IMG/VR virus record: IMGVR_UViG_3300001596_000098
Coordinates: 1 to 37,796 of that record
Length of the DNA: 37,796 nucleotides
Strand: one strand, 5' to 3'
Origin: a virus
Shown here: positions 8,290 to 17,572 of the stretch, in pieces
Numbering within the stretch: position 1 is the stretch's first letter
Layout: every line of letters begins with the position of its first letter
The notes under the pieces: model-generated
The model's database searches: none
Seen by the model: the letters and a program-made list of their open reading frames with translations, nothing else
Told to the model about the DNA's origin: nothing
Position numbers and translations under genes: made by a program

Positions 8290-11286
8290 CTATGTGACAG
8301 TCGCCGTGAACGGCCCGGCGATCGTGCCTGCCTGGTCATTCAGGTTTTGAGGTTCAAGGTAGTAGTCGTAAGTGCCGGCAGGCAGCAGACTGGTGTCCTG
8401 ACCGGTGGCATCGCCATCGACAACGACAAGGGTCGAGGACTTCGAAACCGGCTGCGTGAGAATGAGGTCTGTCGACCTATCCAGCGTGCCGCCAGTCGCC
8501 AAGCGGTAGATCGCCACCTTCGTGACGTTGTCGTCGTTCTGCGTAACGATCGTGATATCCGCATGGGCAACATCACCAGCAACGCCGCTGCCGGCACCAA
8601 GCGCCAACGGCAATCCTGCATCGTCTTCACCGATCGTGACGGTCGCGGTCGTATTGTAAGGACCGGCCGTGTTGTTCGGTGTGAGCGCACGGGCCCGAAG
8701 ATTGACGGTGTCGCCGCTGGTGTAACCGGCGATCGAGAGGCCGCCATCAGCGGACGGAATGTTTTCAACGGTCCAGTCGGTGGTTCCATTGAGGCGATGC
8801 TCCACGTCGAAAGATCCGACGATCGCGGAGCTGCCGACCCCTTGAGAAATCAGAACGTCAAGACCGTCAGCGGTCCCGGTGCCGGCTATGCCGGTTCTGA
8901 CCGTTGTGAAGACGGGTGCTGCCGGGACCAGGAGCGGATCGTTCAACTCGCTGCCAATGACGCCCGACCAGATCGGCGGCGCTTCCGCGTCGGTCAAAGT
9001 GTCGATCACCGGGGACGCGTCGATCATGACAACGTGGCTGGTGAAATCATCACCAGCTTCAACGCCCTTGACGATCAGGGGCAGGCTTTCCGACACCGAT
9101 CGGCCGAAATGAACAATGTCGCCCACCTCTGGCATCAACCCGCTGCCGTCCAGCGTGAGCGCATTTGTCGTCTCTTCCTTGGTGGCAACGCTGCGGACGG
9201 TCGAGGTGCCGATCGTATCGGCTTCGCTCAAACCGGAGCGGAAGCGGATGGCGTAGTTCTCGCCGGCTTCCATGGTCACGTCCTCATCGAGCACGATCAT
9301 CTTACCGGTGACTTTCTTCACGCGTGAAGCGATCTGCGTCTGATCGAGCGTGTCGAAGGATCCCATGACAAGGTCACCGCGTGTCGCAACGCGGGCCGCG
9401 CCGTCTTGCGTGGCGCTGTAGCGGTTCGGCCGGTGCAGCAGCTCATACTGACGCCGGCGTCCTTCAATCCAGATTTCGTCCGGATTGGTCTTGCCCGGCA
9501 GCTCGATCTCTTCCGTGACCTCGATCTCACCGGCAAAGCCCGGCCAAGGCACAATGCGTTCGGCAGGCTCGTAGTCGTTGGTCTCATCGAAGAACGGGAT
9601 CCGGAACGCGTCGGGTGGGTCGAAGTAAGTCCGCTGCCAATTGAAATTGTCCGAGTTGCGCGGACTGATGTGGTCAATCACCAGCTCCTGCGGCTTGTCG
9701 ACGACAACGCCCCATTGAACACCATCATGCTGCGGTGTGGCGCGGCCTGCCGCTGCGATCAGCTGCAGTGTCTCCAAGAGCGCCAGATCGCCGTCCTGGA
9801 CGAAGTTGAATTCAAGGCCTTTCAAAGCGCAGTAATCATGCCACTCGGCAAGCTGCGTCAGATTAATGGCGCTGTCAGCGACCGGATAGGCGTTGGCGTC
9901 AGACTGAAGCGCAAAGCGGAACAAGGAAGCCGGATTGGTGGTCTCCCGTTCAATCCAAGTTCCGGTACCGCTGTCCCAATCGAGGCAGACGCGTGAGCAA
10001 AGGGCGCTGAGATTGTCGAGCGAACCATTGAGCTGATAGGTCGCCTTGATCCGGACCGCAACGATCGCCAGCGGCTTGTCGAAGTTGAGCGGATATTCCG
10101 GCCGCGTCGTCTGGACGGCAACAAGCACGGAGCGGTCCTGAACGCGTGAGCTGGTCCGCTCATCCGTCATCCGGGTCACTTCGATCTCATAGCGGCCGCG
10201 CGCAGGAAACTCCCAGCTGTGCTGCCGGTAGAATGCCTCGCGCTTGCCGGCACTGACATTCAAGGTGGTCACTTCCGTCCAGTCGTCTCCGCTGTCCAAG
10301 GCCCGGTACCGGATCCGGATCGATACAGTCAGGGACTGCAGGTTGCCGTTGTTGTCGTAGTTGAAGAGACCACCCGGGAAGGACACGATCACCGAGGCAC
10401 CGGTACCGTTCGCAGCCGAATAGCGAACCACCGGCTCTTCGGTCGCAGCTCCCGATATGACGTTGCCGGCGTCGTCGCGTGGCTTTGGCCTGGTCAAATC
10501 CGTCCCGGCAAGATCTTCGACCACCTGTTTCGGATAGAGAGTGATCGGCTCATCGCTGGCAAGGCCGTCGCGCGTCTCGATCTCAACCTCGTCATACTCA
10601 TCGAGATTGGTGGTGCCGATCATGAATTCAGAGAGCTTGACCTGACCATAACTGACCACAAAGAGCGAGCGGATATACTGAATGTCGCCGACGATCTCGG
10701 TATAGGAGATCGCCGCAAATGGCGGCGCATAGCGATGCTTGCCGAAGACCACGGGAACCGGCTCATCCGGTGCAAGCCGGTTTTTCCAGCCCTGAATGGT
10801 GAAGGACTGCTTGACGTCGCTGTCACTGTTGCTGGTGGCCGGATCCGTCGAGGCGGGCGGCACCAGGGCGTTGATCAAAAGATTGCCGAGAGCCGTGACA
10901 CCAAGCGTCAACAAACCTTGTGCAACGCCGACTGAAACACCGAGGGCACCGGCAAGCGGGACAGCCCAAAATTGACCGATGGCGATCGCCGCGATCGCGA
11001 CGACAACCTGCAGGATGGAGCGAAGCGCGTTCTTGCCGGGAAGCACGCGGATGACGACACGGACGCCCGGCCGGGGCCGAACGAATTGCCAGTTCTCCCG
11101 CTCAATGACAACCGCGCCACGCTCATTGACCAGGGTCACCCGGAGCGGGAGTTCTCCATTGAGAGCGGCCGGCAACGTGGTGGCGACGATCTCGGCAACG
11201 GTCAGGCCCATCGGCAGTTCGAAATCAATCCGCGCGGATCCCGGATCGAACAGCGGCGCGGCGATGACAGGAAGGGTGTCAGACAT
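8290..11286 (-). CDS. J-like central tail-tip / host-specificity protein
   Basis: A protein of about 998 residues from ATG 11286; the start overlaps the NlpC/P60 gene by eight bases. Position after NlpC/P60 and before the fibre, plus size, fit the lambda gpJ-type baseplate hub and tip. After an N-terminal domain there is a hydrophobic stretch at about residues 110-165 (VVVAIAAIAIGQF and AQGLLTLGVTALGNLLINAL), a hallmark of these proteins. A long beta-rich body follows, including PVPVVFGKHRYAPP-type and EVDVE-like tip-attachment segments. The C-terminal third looks like fibronectin-type repeats. The protein sits at the tip and contacts the host surface. Confidence 0.85.
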   Translation of the reverse strand: MSDTLPVIAAPLFDPGSARIDFELPMGLTVAEIVATTLPAALNGELPLRVTLVNERGAVVIERENWQFVRPRPGVRVVIRVLPGKNALRSILQVVVAIAAIAIGQFWAVPLAGALGVSVGVAQGLLTLGVTALGNLLINALVPPASTDPATSNSDSDVKQSFTIQGWKNRLAPDEPVPVVFGKHRYAPPFAAISYTEIVGDIQYIRSLFVVSYGQVKLSEFMIGTTNLDEYDEVEIETRDGLASDEPITLYPKQVVEDLAGTDLTRPKPRDDAGNVISGAATEEPVVRYSAANGTGASVIVSFPGGLFNYDNNGNLQSLTVSIRIRYRALDSGDDWTEVTTLNVSAGKREAFYRQHSWEFPARGRYEIEVTRMTDERTSSRVQDRSVLVAVQTTRPEYPLNFDKPLAIVAVRIKATYQLNGSLDNLSALCSRVCLDWDSGTGTWIERETTNPASLFRFALQSDANAYPVADSAINLTQLAEWHDYCALKGLEFNFVQDGDLALLETLQLIAAAGRATPQHDGVQWGVVVDKPQELVIDHISPRNSDNFNWQRTYFDPPDAFRIPFFDETNDYEPAERIVPWPGFAGEIEVTEEIELPGKTNPDEIWIEGRRRQYELLHRPNRYSATQDGAARVATRGDLVMGSFDTLDQTQIASRVKKVTGKMIVLDEDVTMEAGENYAIRFRSGLSEADTIGTSTVRSVATKEETTNALTLDGSGLMPEVGDIVHFGRSVSESLPLIVKGVEAGDDFTSHVVMIDASPVIDTLTDAEAPPIWSGVIGSELNDPLLVPAAPVFTTVRTGIAGTGTADGLDVLISQGVGSSAIVGSFDVEHRLNGTTDWTVENIPSADGGLSIAGYTSGDTVNLRARALTPNNTAGPYNTTATVTIGEDDAGLPLALGAGSGVAGDVAHADITIVTQNDDNVTKVAIYRLATGGTLDRSTDLILTQPVSKSSTLVVVDGDATGQDTSLLPAGTYDYYLEPQNLNDQAGTIAGPFTATVT

Positions 11287-11698
11287 TGCAGCCCTCCAGC
11301 AGATGGTGGCGGAAATGCCCAATCAGGCGATGCTTCCAAGCCCCGTTTGAATAACGTTCAATCTTGCTTTGATCGTCTCCGGAGATGTGCAGCATGACGC
11401 CCGGAGAAACGACGATCCCGCAGTGGGCAGCGCTCTTGCCACGGCGAAACAGGGCAATGTCTAAGGGACGCGGCGGCGTGTCGGTCTTCACCCACGGACC
11501 GATCTCGACGCCCCACTGGAAAAGGTGGTCGATCTCATTGCGCTCTTCGCAGCTGACATAGTCGCCGGCATAAGAGGTGAGCGTAACGCCAAGCACTTCC
11601 TGATAGACCAGGACCGCAAGGCCATAGCAGTCGCAGCCCGATCGATCGCGCCCGAATTCCTTGAACGGAATGCCAATAAATGAATTGCTCCAGCTCAT
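11279..11698 (-). CDS. NlpC/P60-family tail-tip peptidase
   Basis: A 139-residue protein with the family pattern G-x-D-C-x-G-L at residues 21-27 (catalytic Cys24). The likely catalytic histidine is in SAAHCGIVVS (His92), and MLHI follows. NlpC/P60 enzymes cut peptide stems of peptidoglycan; in siphophages (lambda gpK) the domain is part of tail-tip assembly or local wall opening during DNA entry. ATG 11698 overlaps the previous stop (ATGA), and the next gene is the J-like tip protein, the classic K-J neighbourhood. Confidence 0.88.
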   Translation of the reverse strand: MSWSNSFIGIPFKEFGRDRSGCDCYGLAVLVYQEVLGVTLTSYAGDYVSCEERNEIDHLFQWGVEIGPWVKTDTPPRPLDIALFRRGKSAAHCGIVVSPGVMLHISGDDQSKIERYSNGAWKHRLIGHFRHHLLEGCNV

Positions 11699-12219
11699 CT
11701 GTGCAGCCCCGGAAAACGTTGTTTGGTCATGCGATCAGCCGGAAAGCTTTCTTCCTCGATCGGCTGGCGGCTGAAATAAAGGGTGATCTCCGAGGCATCG
11801 CCTTCGGCCCGGATCAGTTTGAGATCCCGGTATTCGGCCTCGACCTCATCTGGAGAGGACGCCAGCACGACCGCCATGTGCGCGGTCGCCTGCGTGGTCA
11901 CCGTCTGCAGCTCGTCCGCGATGCCCTTGGTGACGTTCTCAAGCACAATGCCCACTTCGGCCGGCGCGGCTTCAAGATCGCTTGGCAGGTCGGCTGACAT
12001 CAGCACGAACTGAAACGGCTCAGTGAGCGTGTTGGCCCCGTTGAAGATCGATCGCGTTCCATAGGTGAGAGGATCGTCCGTGAGCCGCTCCGTGTTGTCG
12101 GTCGAAAGGCGGATCGGTGCGCTGAGTTCCGCGTGCTCGATATGGAAGAGCGCAACCTCAACCTCTTCGGTAGAGTTTTCTTCGAGTGACAGGCGCTGAT
12201 TGAGGGACAGGCGTCTCAT
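11695..12219 (-). CDS. DUF1833-type tail protein
   Basis: A 174-residue protein from ATG 12219, which overlaps the upstream stop by four bases. A longer open frame reaching 12300 lies inside the previous gene and is discarded. The segment EVALFHIEHAELSAPIRLST followed by DNTERLT is the DUF1833 signature (an H-x-E-L-x-x-P-I-R motif near the N-terminus). This family occurs between the tape measure and NlpC/P60 genes in siphovirus and Mu-like tail modules, in the place of lambda gpL. A role in building the tail tip is inferred from position. Confidence 0.75.
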   Translation of the reverse strand: MRRLSLNQRLSLEENSTEEVEVALFHIEHAELSAPIRLSTDNTERLTDDPLTYGTRSIFNGANTLTEPFQFVLMSADLPSDLEAAPAEVGIVLENVTKGIADELQTVTTQATAHMAVVLASSPDEVEAEYRDLKLIRAEGDASEITLYFSRQPIEEESFPADRMTKQRFPGLHR

Positions 12220-12635
12220 GGCATCACCGCGATCGGAAACGTGATCTGGAAGCGGATCCCGCGAATGGTTTCGACCGGCATGGTCTCGCCGAACTGACAC
12301 AGCCAGTGCGCCGCGATCAGAAGCGGATCGCCATCAGGCGTCAGGAGCTGGTCGCCATTCGGGTCGAGAAGGTTCCAGCCATCGGTCACCGGATCCGGCA
12401 TCAGGAACGGCAGCGAGCCCATGGCGGTTTCGATCTCAAGGAAGTTGTCGAAGACGGCTTTCTCAGCCCGGCTGACATCGATCGACAGGGAGACGAAACG
12501 GGCAGCAGCTGAAAAGCGTCGGCGCGTTCCGGGTGGGCCGCTCTCGGCGCGCCGGCGCAAACGCGGATCCTGCACCTGAGCCTGATAGGGATTGCGCTGC
12601 GGCTTTGGCAGCTCGGTGGGCCAAATCGGTATCAT
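12216..12635 (-). CDS. Minor tail protein next to the tape measure (gpM-like position)
   Basis: A 139-residue protein starting at ATG 12635, overlapping the tape-measure stop by four bases. It opens with Trp-Pro and a basic linker (PGTRRRFSAAARFVSLSI). The part with a LPFLMPDPVTDGWNLL segment and a C-terminal IRFQITFPIAVMP strand suggests a beta-rich structural protein. It occupies the slot of lambda gpM between the tape measure and the tail-tip genes. It lacks any catalytic motif. The role as a distal tail adaptor is inferred from gene order. Confidence 0.7.
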   Translation of the reverse strand: MIPIWPTELPKPQRNPYQAQVQDPRLRRRAESGPPGTRRRFSAAARFVSLSIDVSRAEKAVFDNFLEIETAMGSLPFLMPDPVTDGWNLLDPNGDQLLTPDGDPLLIAAHWLCQFGETMPVETIRGIRFQITFPIAVMP

Positions 12636-15600
12636 CGTCTGACCCTCTGTTTTCTGAGATTGTAGTTTTCGCGAAGGGTTCGCTGGGTCGCGCCACCGGG
12701 CGTGTTGATCGCGTCAGAAACGGTTTCGGACATCACGAACCGGATCTTGCGCCCGCCCCGCTCATCGCGCTCCTCGCGGGTTTCGACCGTCGCGTTGGAA
12801 TAGTTGTGCACCGACACTTCGACCGGCGCGGCGCTCATGGCGTTGCCATTGGCTGCCGGCATCGAGACAGGTGACGCATAGGAGGTGACAAAGCCGCCAT
12901 CCTGATAGCCCTGCAGCGTGCCCTTGTGGAGCGCGTCGAGTGCCCGGACGCCGATCCGGCGCGTGGCCGGCGCGCTGAAGACATATTCATTGGCGTGGAC
13001 GAGGCCTTTGACATCGGTATCGGAGCCGTTGCCGGTTGCGCCACCACGCTGGAAACCGAAGATACTTCCGATCCCGCCCAGGATCGCCGAGAAGAAGCCA
13101 CCAAAGCCACCGCCGCCGCCACCGCCACCAACGCCGGCAACACCCTCACCTATCCCGCTCACCACGTTCTGCAGGCCGCTGGTGAAGGACCCGGCAAGGT
13201 TCTGGGTTTCGCCGACAAAGGCGGTTGCCGTGTCCGCAAGAGAGCCGGAGCCGTTGACCAGGGCGCTGGCGGCCTTGCCGATGCCACTATCAAACTGCGT
13301 CAGGCCCGATGTGGCGCTGGTGACGTTGTTGCCGAAGGTTCCAAGCGCCTCTTCGGCTGCCTGAAGCCGGCCGGTCCAGTTGTGCATGGCTTCCGGATTG
13401 CCCCACGAGAAACCGCGCGGGCGTTCGAAGCCGCCGAAAGCAGCCGTCGCCTCGCGCACATTGGAGCTGCGCAAGAGGTTCTGATACGACCGGTTTTCGC
13501 TGGTCATCAGTTCGTGCCAGGCAAAGTCCAGCTGCCCTTGCACGTTGCCGAGGTTCTTCCGGCCGCCAATGAAGTCGAACAGATTGAAGCGTCGGTCATT
13601 GTGCTGGAAAAGACCGAAGGCGTTGCCGCCATCCCCGATCGCAAACGGGTTAAAGGCGCTCTCGGCCGAGACGTTGCCCATGATGCCGGCAACCTGATGT
13701 GGCTGCAGACCCTTGCCGATGAAATAGTTCCAGATCTGACCGGCAACGGATCCGGTTGGTGCAGTGCCAGTGAGACGGCTGGTGGCCTGGTTCGCGAGCG
13801 CGCTGACCGCGTTGTCGTTGCCGGCCGCAAGACCAAGGGCGGATCCGCCAGTTCCGGGGATGTTGTTAAAAGCGGTTGCCGTGGACAATCCGCCGTTGAC
13901 CAGGACAGTGGCCGCCTGCACCTGCATGCTTGCGGTCGCCACCGGGCCGCCGCCAAGCAGGCTCTGGAAGAACCCGCCGATGCCACCCACATCCGAGATC
14001 GTCGGTAGGCCGGAACCGTAAAGCGCATTCTTGAGCGGGTTGGCCGCGCCGAGCGTGAGCAGCTGCTTTGTGATGTCCGATGCAATGGACTTTAAAGCGC
14101 CTTCAAAGTCACCTGAAGACAGCTTGTCGACCAAGGTGTCGATCGAGCGCTCGCCCGTCGCCTTGACGCTTTCCCATGCTTCCTGACTGGCTTCAAGCTC
14201 GGTATTCATATCCGCGATCGCGGCAGCGTTCTCTCGGATCCGATCGGCTTCGCGAGATTGCGCATCGATCCCGGCATTGCGGATTTCGACTTCAGCTTCC
14301 AGCGTTGCCAGTGCGCGCCGGCGCACGGCATCTGATTGACCGATCAGAGACGCTTCAAGCCGCAGCTTCGCAATCTGCTCTTCTTGCGTCCTCAGAAGCT
14401 CGCGCGCCTCGGATCCCCGATCGATGTCAACCGGCCGGGCACGCGGTACCGGAATGCGGCTGGCGTTCTCCTGGTCCGTTATCCGGTTCAGACGCTCACG
14501 AAAGGCACGCTCGACCAGGATCCGTTCGCGGGTGTCCTGAGCTGCCCCGATCGCGTCGAGATAATCGTCGCGCGCAAGGTCGCGCCGGCCACGTGTCCGA
14601 TCTCCGGTTTGGAGCTTCTCAAGCGCCCTCTGATACTCTTTGGTCTTCTGAATGACATCGTCGAAGCTCTTTCCGATCGCATCCAGTCCGGACGCCGTCT
14701 CCTTGAGCGCAATTTCCGCACTCTCACCTGCTTTGGTCAGCTCTGTTACGAATGACAGGGAGCTGCGCTGTTGGTTGCTGAGATCCGGCGACAATGCGAT
14801 TTCCGCCAATCGCTCACGCAGAATGGAGAACTCCGCGTCACCCTCCTCGGCTGAACGGATCAAATCCTTGATCGCGGCTTCTGCCTGCTTGAATGGCTCC
14901 GTCGCGGTACCGAGCGCTTGCAGCTGAACCTGACCAGGACCAAGCGCGTCGAGGAAGTCATTATACTCCCGTCGCAAGGCATCACGTTCGCGGCGTTCCT
15001 GGTTGACCCGGTCAAGCTCAAGCGCCGCGCTGGATGCCGCCGCATAGGATCGAGCACCATCCTCGGCTTCGGCGTAAGCGTCCTTGATCTGCCTGATCAG
15101 ATCGGTGTGATCATCCAGGATGTCTGCAAGGCTATCGACTTCACCTCGCATCGCCCGAAATGCGGCCTGCGCGGCATAGGCACCGGCTGCGAGACCGGCG
15201 AACAGTATCGTTGTCGGATTGATCATCGAGCCGATCGCACCGGCGATCGCGGGCAGGATCTGGCCAAGACCACGGCTGCCCATGATCTGGGAGACCTGAC
15301 TGCCCTGCTGGGCCATCACGATAAACGGCGATTGCCCGGATGCCAGACTGACGGCGATATCCTGCATCTGGAAAGACAGGTTCGTCGCTTCATGGGCTGC
15401 CAGCCGGTTGGCGTTCGCTGCCCGCAAGCCATATTGCTCGGTGAATTGAGCTGCCTGGTTGCCGGCACGGGCAGCGTTTGCCTGTGCTCTTGCCGCATCA
15501 TTTGAAGCGAGTGTGACCGCATCGATGTCACGGGCCGTGTCACGGGCCGCGTCCCCAATGCGACTGATTTCCTGCCGGGCGTCTTTCGCTCCGGACTTCA

Positions 15601-15652
15601 CACCGGCCGAGTTGAGCCGGGCCACCATTTCAATGTTGAGCGGCTGGGTCAT
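12632..15652 (-). CDS. Tape measure protein with an internal tail-lysozyme domain
   Basis: A 1006-residue protein, the tail length ruler, which fills the tail tube and is ejected at infection. N-terminal 160 residues are helical with a hydrophobic region (GQILPAIAGAIGSMINPTTI) typical of tape measures. A long coiled-coil body follows to about residue 530. Near residues 635-755 a phage tail lysozyme-like domain appears (QIWNYFIGKGLQPHQVAGIM, then NVSAESAFNPFAIGDGGNAF and GLFQHNDRR; probable catalytic Glu in SAESAFNP), which would open peptidoglycan during DNA entry. A Gly-rich stretch lies near 850 and a charged C-terminal tail ends the protein. ATG 15652 overlaps the chaperone stop (ATGA). 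Confidence 0.92.
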   Translation of the reverse strand: MTQPLNIEMVARLNSAGVKSGAKDARQEISRIGDAARDTARDIDAVTLASNDAARAQANAARAGNQAAQFTEQYGLRAANANRLAAHEATNLSFQMQDIAVSLASGQSPFIVMAQQGSQVSQIMGSRGLGQILPAIAGAIGSMINPTTILFAGLAAGAYAAQAAFRAMRGEVDSLADILDDHTDLIRQIKDAYAEAEDGARSYAAASSAALELDRVNQERRERDALRREYNDFLDALGPGQVQLQALGTATEPFKQAEAAIKDLIRSAEEGDAEFSILRERLAEIALSPDLSNQQRSSLSFVTELTKAGESAEIALKETASGLDAIGKSFDDVIQKTKEYQRALEKLQTGDRTRGRRDLARDDYLDAIGAAQDTRERILVERAFRERLNRITDQENASRIPVPRARPVDIDRGSEARELLRTQEEQIAKLRLEASLIGQSDAVRRRALATLEAEVEIRNAGIDAQSREADRIRENAAAIADMNTELEASQEAWESVKATGERSIDTLVDKLSSGDFEGALKSIASDITKQLLTLGAANPLKNALYGSGLPTISDVGGIGGFFQSLLGGGPVATASMQVQAATVLVNGGLSTATAFNNIPGTGGSALGLAAGNDNAVSALANQATSRLTGTAPTGSVAGQIWNYFIGKGLQPHQVAGIMGNVSAESAFNPFAIGDGGNAFGLFQHNDRRFNLFDFIGGRKNLGNVQGQLDFAWHELMTSENRSYQNLLRSSNVREATAAFGGFERPRGFSWGNPEAMHNWTGRLQAAEEALGTFGNNVTSATSGLTQFDSGIGKAASALVNGSGSLADTATAFVGETQNLAGSFTSGLQNVVSGIGEGVAGVGGGGGGGGFGGFFSAILGGIGSIFGFQRGGATGNGSDTDVKGLVHANEYVFSAPATRRIGVRALDALHKGTLQGYQDGGFVTSYASPVSMPAANGNAMSAAPVEVSVHNYSNATVETREERDERGGRKIRFVMSETVSDAINTPGGATQRTLRENYNLRKQRVRR

Positions 15653-16412
15653 GAGGGCCGCTCCAAGTTCAAGACTTCAAGGGCGGCGTGTTCCATGATG
15701 CGAAGTTCAGAAAGAAGGCGCTGCCAGCACCGCACGCTGCGGCCACGAAACGCAGCAGCCGCTGCTGCATAGTCGAGGCCCAACCACGTCAGGCCAGCCG
15801 GTGTGCCGACGACCCGCCATTGGGTTTCGAGCGTCACGAAGGATGTCACCGTCTTCCAGTTCACCCGCCACACCTCAAATGCCTTTTCTTCCGTCTCGAT
15901 CGCGGATGGGTCGACCCGCACGTTGAGCTGCTCAAAGTCCTTCGCCAGATCGGGATCGAGGCCGGCCGGCCGGGACGGATCGGAGTGGCCGCGACAGGCA
16001 TGTGCCCACGCCTGTGCGGCCTCTTTCAGTTTTTTGCCGTGGGGCCGTTGCCCTGTGCCTCGGCATTCATGGCCTGCCGATAGGCTTCATACATGCCCGC
16101 CCGGAACCAGTTCTGCTTGAGGCACAGCTCAAACACGTCCTCGGTGAAAGACTGATCACCGCCACCTTGCGCCTCAACGCCACGCCAGTTCTTGGTCACC
16201 TTGCGAAGAACGTCATGCTGATGGGCTTTCCGCTCTTCGTCGGTTTCCAGATTCCTGAAGGCGGCGTCCAGTTCGTTGGCCTGGTCCTCGTCCAAAGCCT
16301 CGAACTGGGCCTCAAACTTCTGCTCGATGATTACGCCGGCCTTTTCCGGATCCGGCATGCGGACAACAACGGGCCACCAGAAAAGGTAGGTGTCGGTAAT
16401 CTTGAATTTCAT
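15649..16412 (-). CDS. Tail assembly chaperone GT fusion, made by programmed -1 frameshift
   Basis: The G frame (16412 to 16029) ends GCA AAA AAC TGA. Slipping back one base on A-AAA-AAC (16035-16029) enters a frame that reads KKLKEAAQAWAHACRGH and continues open to the stop at 15649, giving about 254 residues. The downstream part contains a Trp-rich segment (FEVWRVNWKTVTSFV) followed by VVGTPAGLTWLGLD, as in DUF1799-type T domains. No good independent start exists for this part; a GTG at 15921 would drop 36 residues. In lambda the G and GT products coat the tape measure and recruit tube protein. The next gene is the tape measure, as expected. Confidence 0.8.
15987..16035 (-). promoter_or_regulatory. 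-1 frameshift signal: slippery A-AAA-AAC plus stem-loop
   Basis: The slippery heptamer occupies 16035-16029 in phase with the G frame. After a 7-base spacer, GGCCGCACAGGC (16021-16010) pairs with GCCTGT and GCGGCC (15999-15987, one bulged base at 15993) around a 10-base loop. Heptamer, spacing and a 12-bp GC-rich stem together match textbook stimulators of -1 frameshifting. Confidence 0.85.
16026..16412 (-). CDS. Tail assembly chaperone G (unshifted product)
   Basis: A 128-residue protein from ATG 16412, ending at TGA 16026. It begins MKFKITDTYLFWWPVVVRMP, then is charged and helical (AQFEALDEDQANELDAAFRN), the usual shape of siphophage G chaperones. Placed between tail tube and tape measure, it should bind the tape measure before tube polymerisation and not be part of the finished virion. 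The end of the gene carries the slippery heptamer and a strong hairpin that give the longer GT form. Confidence 0.85.
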   Translation of the reverse strand: MKFKITDTYLFWWPVVVRMPDPEKAGVIIEQKFEAQFEALDEDQANELDAAFRNLETDEERKAHQHDVLRKVTKNWRGVEAQGGGDQSFTEDVFELCLKQNWFRAGMYEAYRQAMNAEAQGNGPTAKN

Positions 16413-16433
16413 GGGAGAGCGGCTCCTTAATTG

Positions 16434-16631
16434 TCACAGTGATTGTTCGGCATTTTCGGGTTGCGGCTCGTGCGCCGCCTCCCACCCGTCAACAAAGCCA
16501 ACGATGTAGGGGCGATCCGAAGTGAGCCTCGCAATCTCTGCCCGCAGCCGCTTGTTTTCTTCGAGCAGCTTCGCGTTTTCACGCAGCTGCATCTTGAATG
16601 CGGCGTCGTTGAAATTGATGACACTCGGCAC
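16434..16631 (-). CDS. Small coiled-coil protein in the tail operon
   Basis: A 65-residue frame from GTG 16631, with AGGGGCG upstream. It lies between the tube and chaperone genes, with gaps of 9 and 21 bases. KMQLRENAKLLEENKRLRAE is a clear heptad-type coiled coil (Leu/Ile spaced by 3-4). A C-terminal piece VGFVDGWEAAHEPQ follows. A second start (ATG in the middle) is possible. I do not recognise a family. Position suggests a tail-assembly accessory. Confidence 0.6.
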   Translation of the reverse strand: MPSVINFNDAAFKMQLRENAKLLEENKRLRAEIARLTSDRPYIVGFVDGWEAAHEPQPENAEQSL

Positions 16632-16640
16632 GGTGCGCCC

Positions 16641-17570
16641 CTACTTGACCGTGATCAGCAGCTCGTCATCACCAGAGCTTGGCTTCAACATGAGCGGCAG
16701 CGAATAGTTTATGATGCTCTGCGTCTGACCTTGAGACGGACGGCCGATCTGAACAGCCGGCGCGTCCAACTGGACGATGTTGCCGGCAGCGGTGCCGTGA
16801 ACCAGTTGCATCGCAGCTGAGGTGTGAGCCGTCGCGATCTGGAACCAGTTCACAGAGGCCAAATTGTCCGCTTCGATGACTGCGGTCCCGGACGCGCTGC
16901 GTTCGGTAAGCTGCATGCGCTCCGATCCGATCAGATGGCGCGGCTCGACCTGTTGGCCAAGATCGATCGACACGCTTTCACTGATGCGCTGAGCCCCATG
17001 AAGCGAGAACGTCGTGTTGGCCAAGGACACCTCGACAGGCGTCTGAAACCCGGAGAGGTCGACGGCCGGAAGCGCCTGGTCGGTGATGGTTCCCAGAAGA
17101 CCCATCATCGTGAAGCGGAAACGCGGGATCCGCTTCGGGGCAAACTCAACACTGACATTGCCGCGAGCGCCAAGCGCCACGTGACGGACGCCATCGGCGT
17201 TGTAGTAGATGCTGACGCTCTCTTCGCCGTCCGACACCGGCCCATACTGAACGTCGACGCCAGCATTGACCGTTTCCGACATGGCACAAGCGCGAAGCAG
17301 AACACCATAGGGCGGAACGGTGCCGGCAGCGCCAGCGCCGGCCACCTCGACGGAGAATTCCATCTGCACATAGTTCCCGGTCAGGATCACACCCTGGTTG
17401 CCGAGGTAAGGCAGAAGCAATTCGCGGTTTTCCTCATCACCCGCGATCGGCGTGATGGTGGCATTGTTTGCCTGAATGGCATTCAAAGCGGCTGTCGGGA
17501 CACTGTCCGTGCCTTCGGTCACTTCGATCTTGGCAGTCAGTGCAAGCTTTCGTTCCCTGCGAATGGCCAT
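16641..17570 (-). CDS. Major tail tube protein (non-contractile tail)
   Basis: A 309-residue protein from ATG 17570 behind AGGAGA. The N-terminus (KLALTAKIEVTEGTDSVPTA) and the beta-rich body (GNYVQMEFSVEVAGAGAAGT, YNADGVRHVALGARGNVSVE, RIPRFRFTMMGLLG) match the siphophage tube proteins that begin with a request for start/insertion values and form stacked hexamer rings. The fold has repeated beta strands and an extra C-terminal domain (from SVNWFQIATAH). No sheath gene is present beside it, so the tail should be long and non-contractile. Confidence 0.85.
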   Translation of the reverse strand: MAIRRERKLALTAKIEVTEGTDSVPTAALNAIQANNATITPIAGDEENRELLLPYLGNQGVILTGNYVQMEFSVEVAGAGAAGTVPPYGVLLRACAMSETVNAGVDVQYGPVSDGEESVSIYYNADGVRHVALGARGNVSVEFAPKRIPRFRFTMMGLLGTITDQALPAVDLSGFQTPVEVSLANTTFSLHGAQRISESVSIDLGQQVEPRHLIGSERMQLTERSASGTAVIEADNLASVNWFQIATAHTSAAMQLVHGTAAGNIVQLDAPAVQIGRPSQGQTQSIINYSLPLMLKPSSGDDELLITVK

Positions 17571-17572
17571 GG

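Noticed and set aside
8347-9327. A 326-residue plus-strand frame opposite the J-like gene
   Set aside because: Rich in Arg and Asp in the manner of antisense frames; the J-like protein on the other strand explains the region.
12926-14008. A 360-residue plus-strand frame opposite the tape measure
   Set aside because: Antisense shadow of the tape-measure gene with no recognisable domain or ribosome site.
15649-15921. An independent 90-residue gene starting at GTG 15921
   Set aside because: The same frame is open back to a slippery site with a stimulatory stem, so it is better explained as the shifted part of the tail chaperone.
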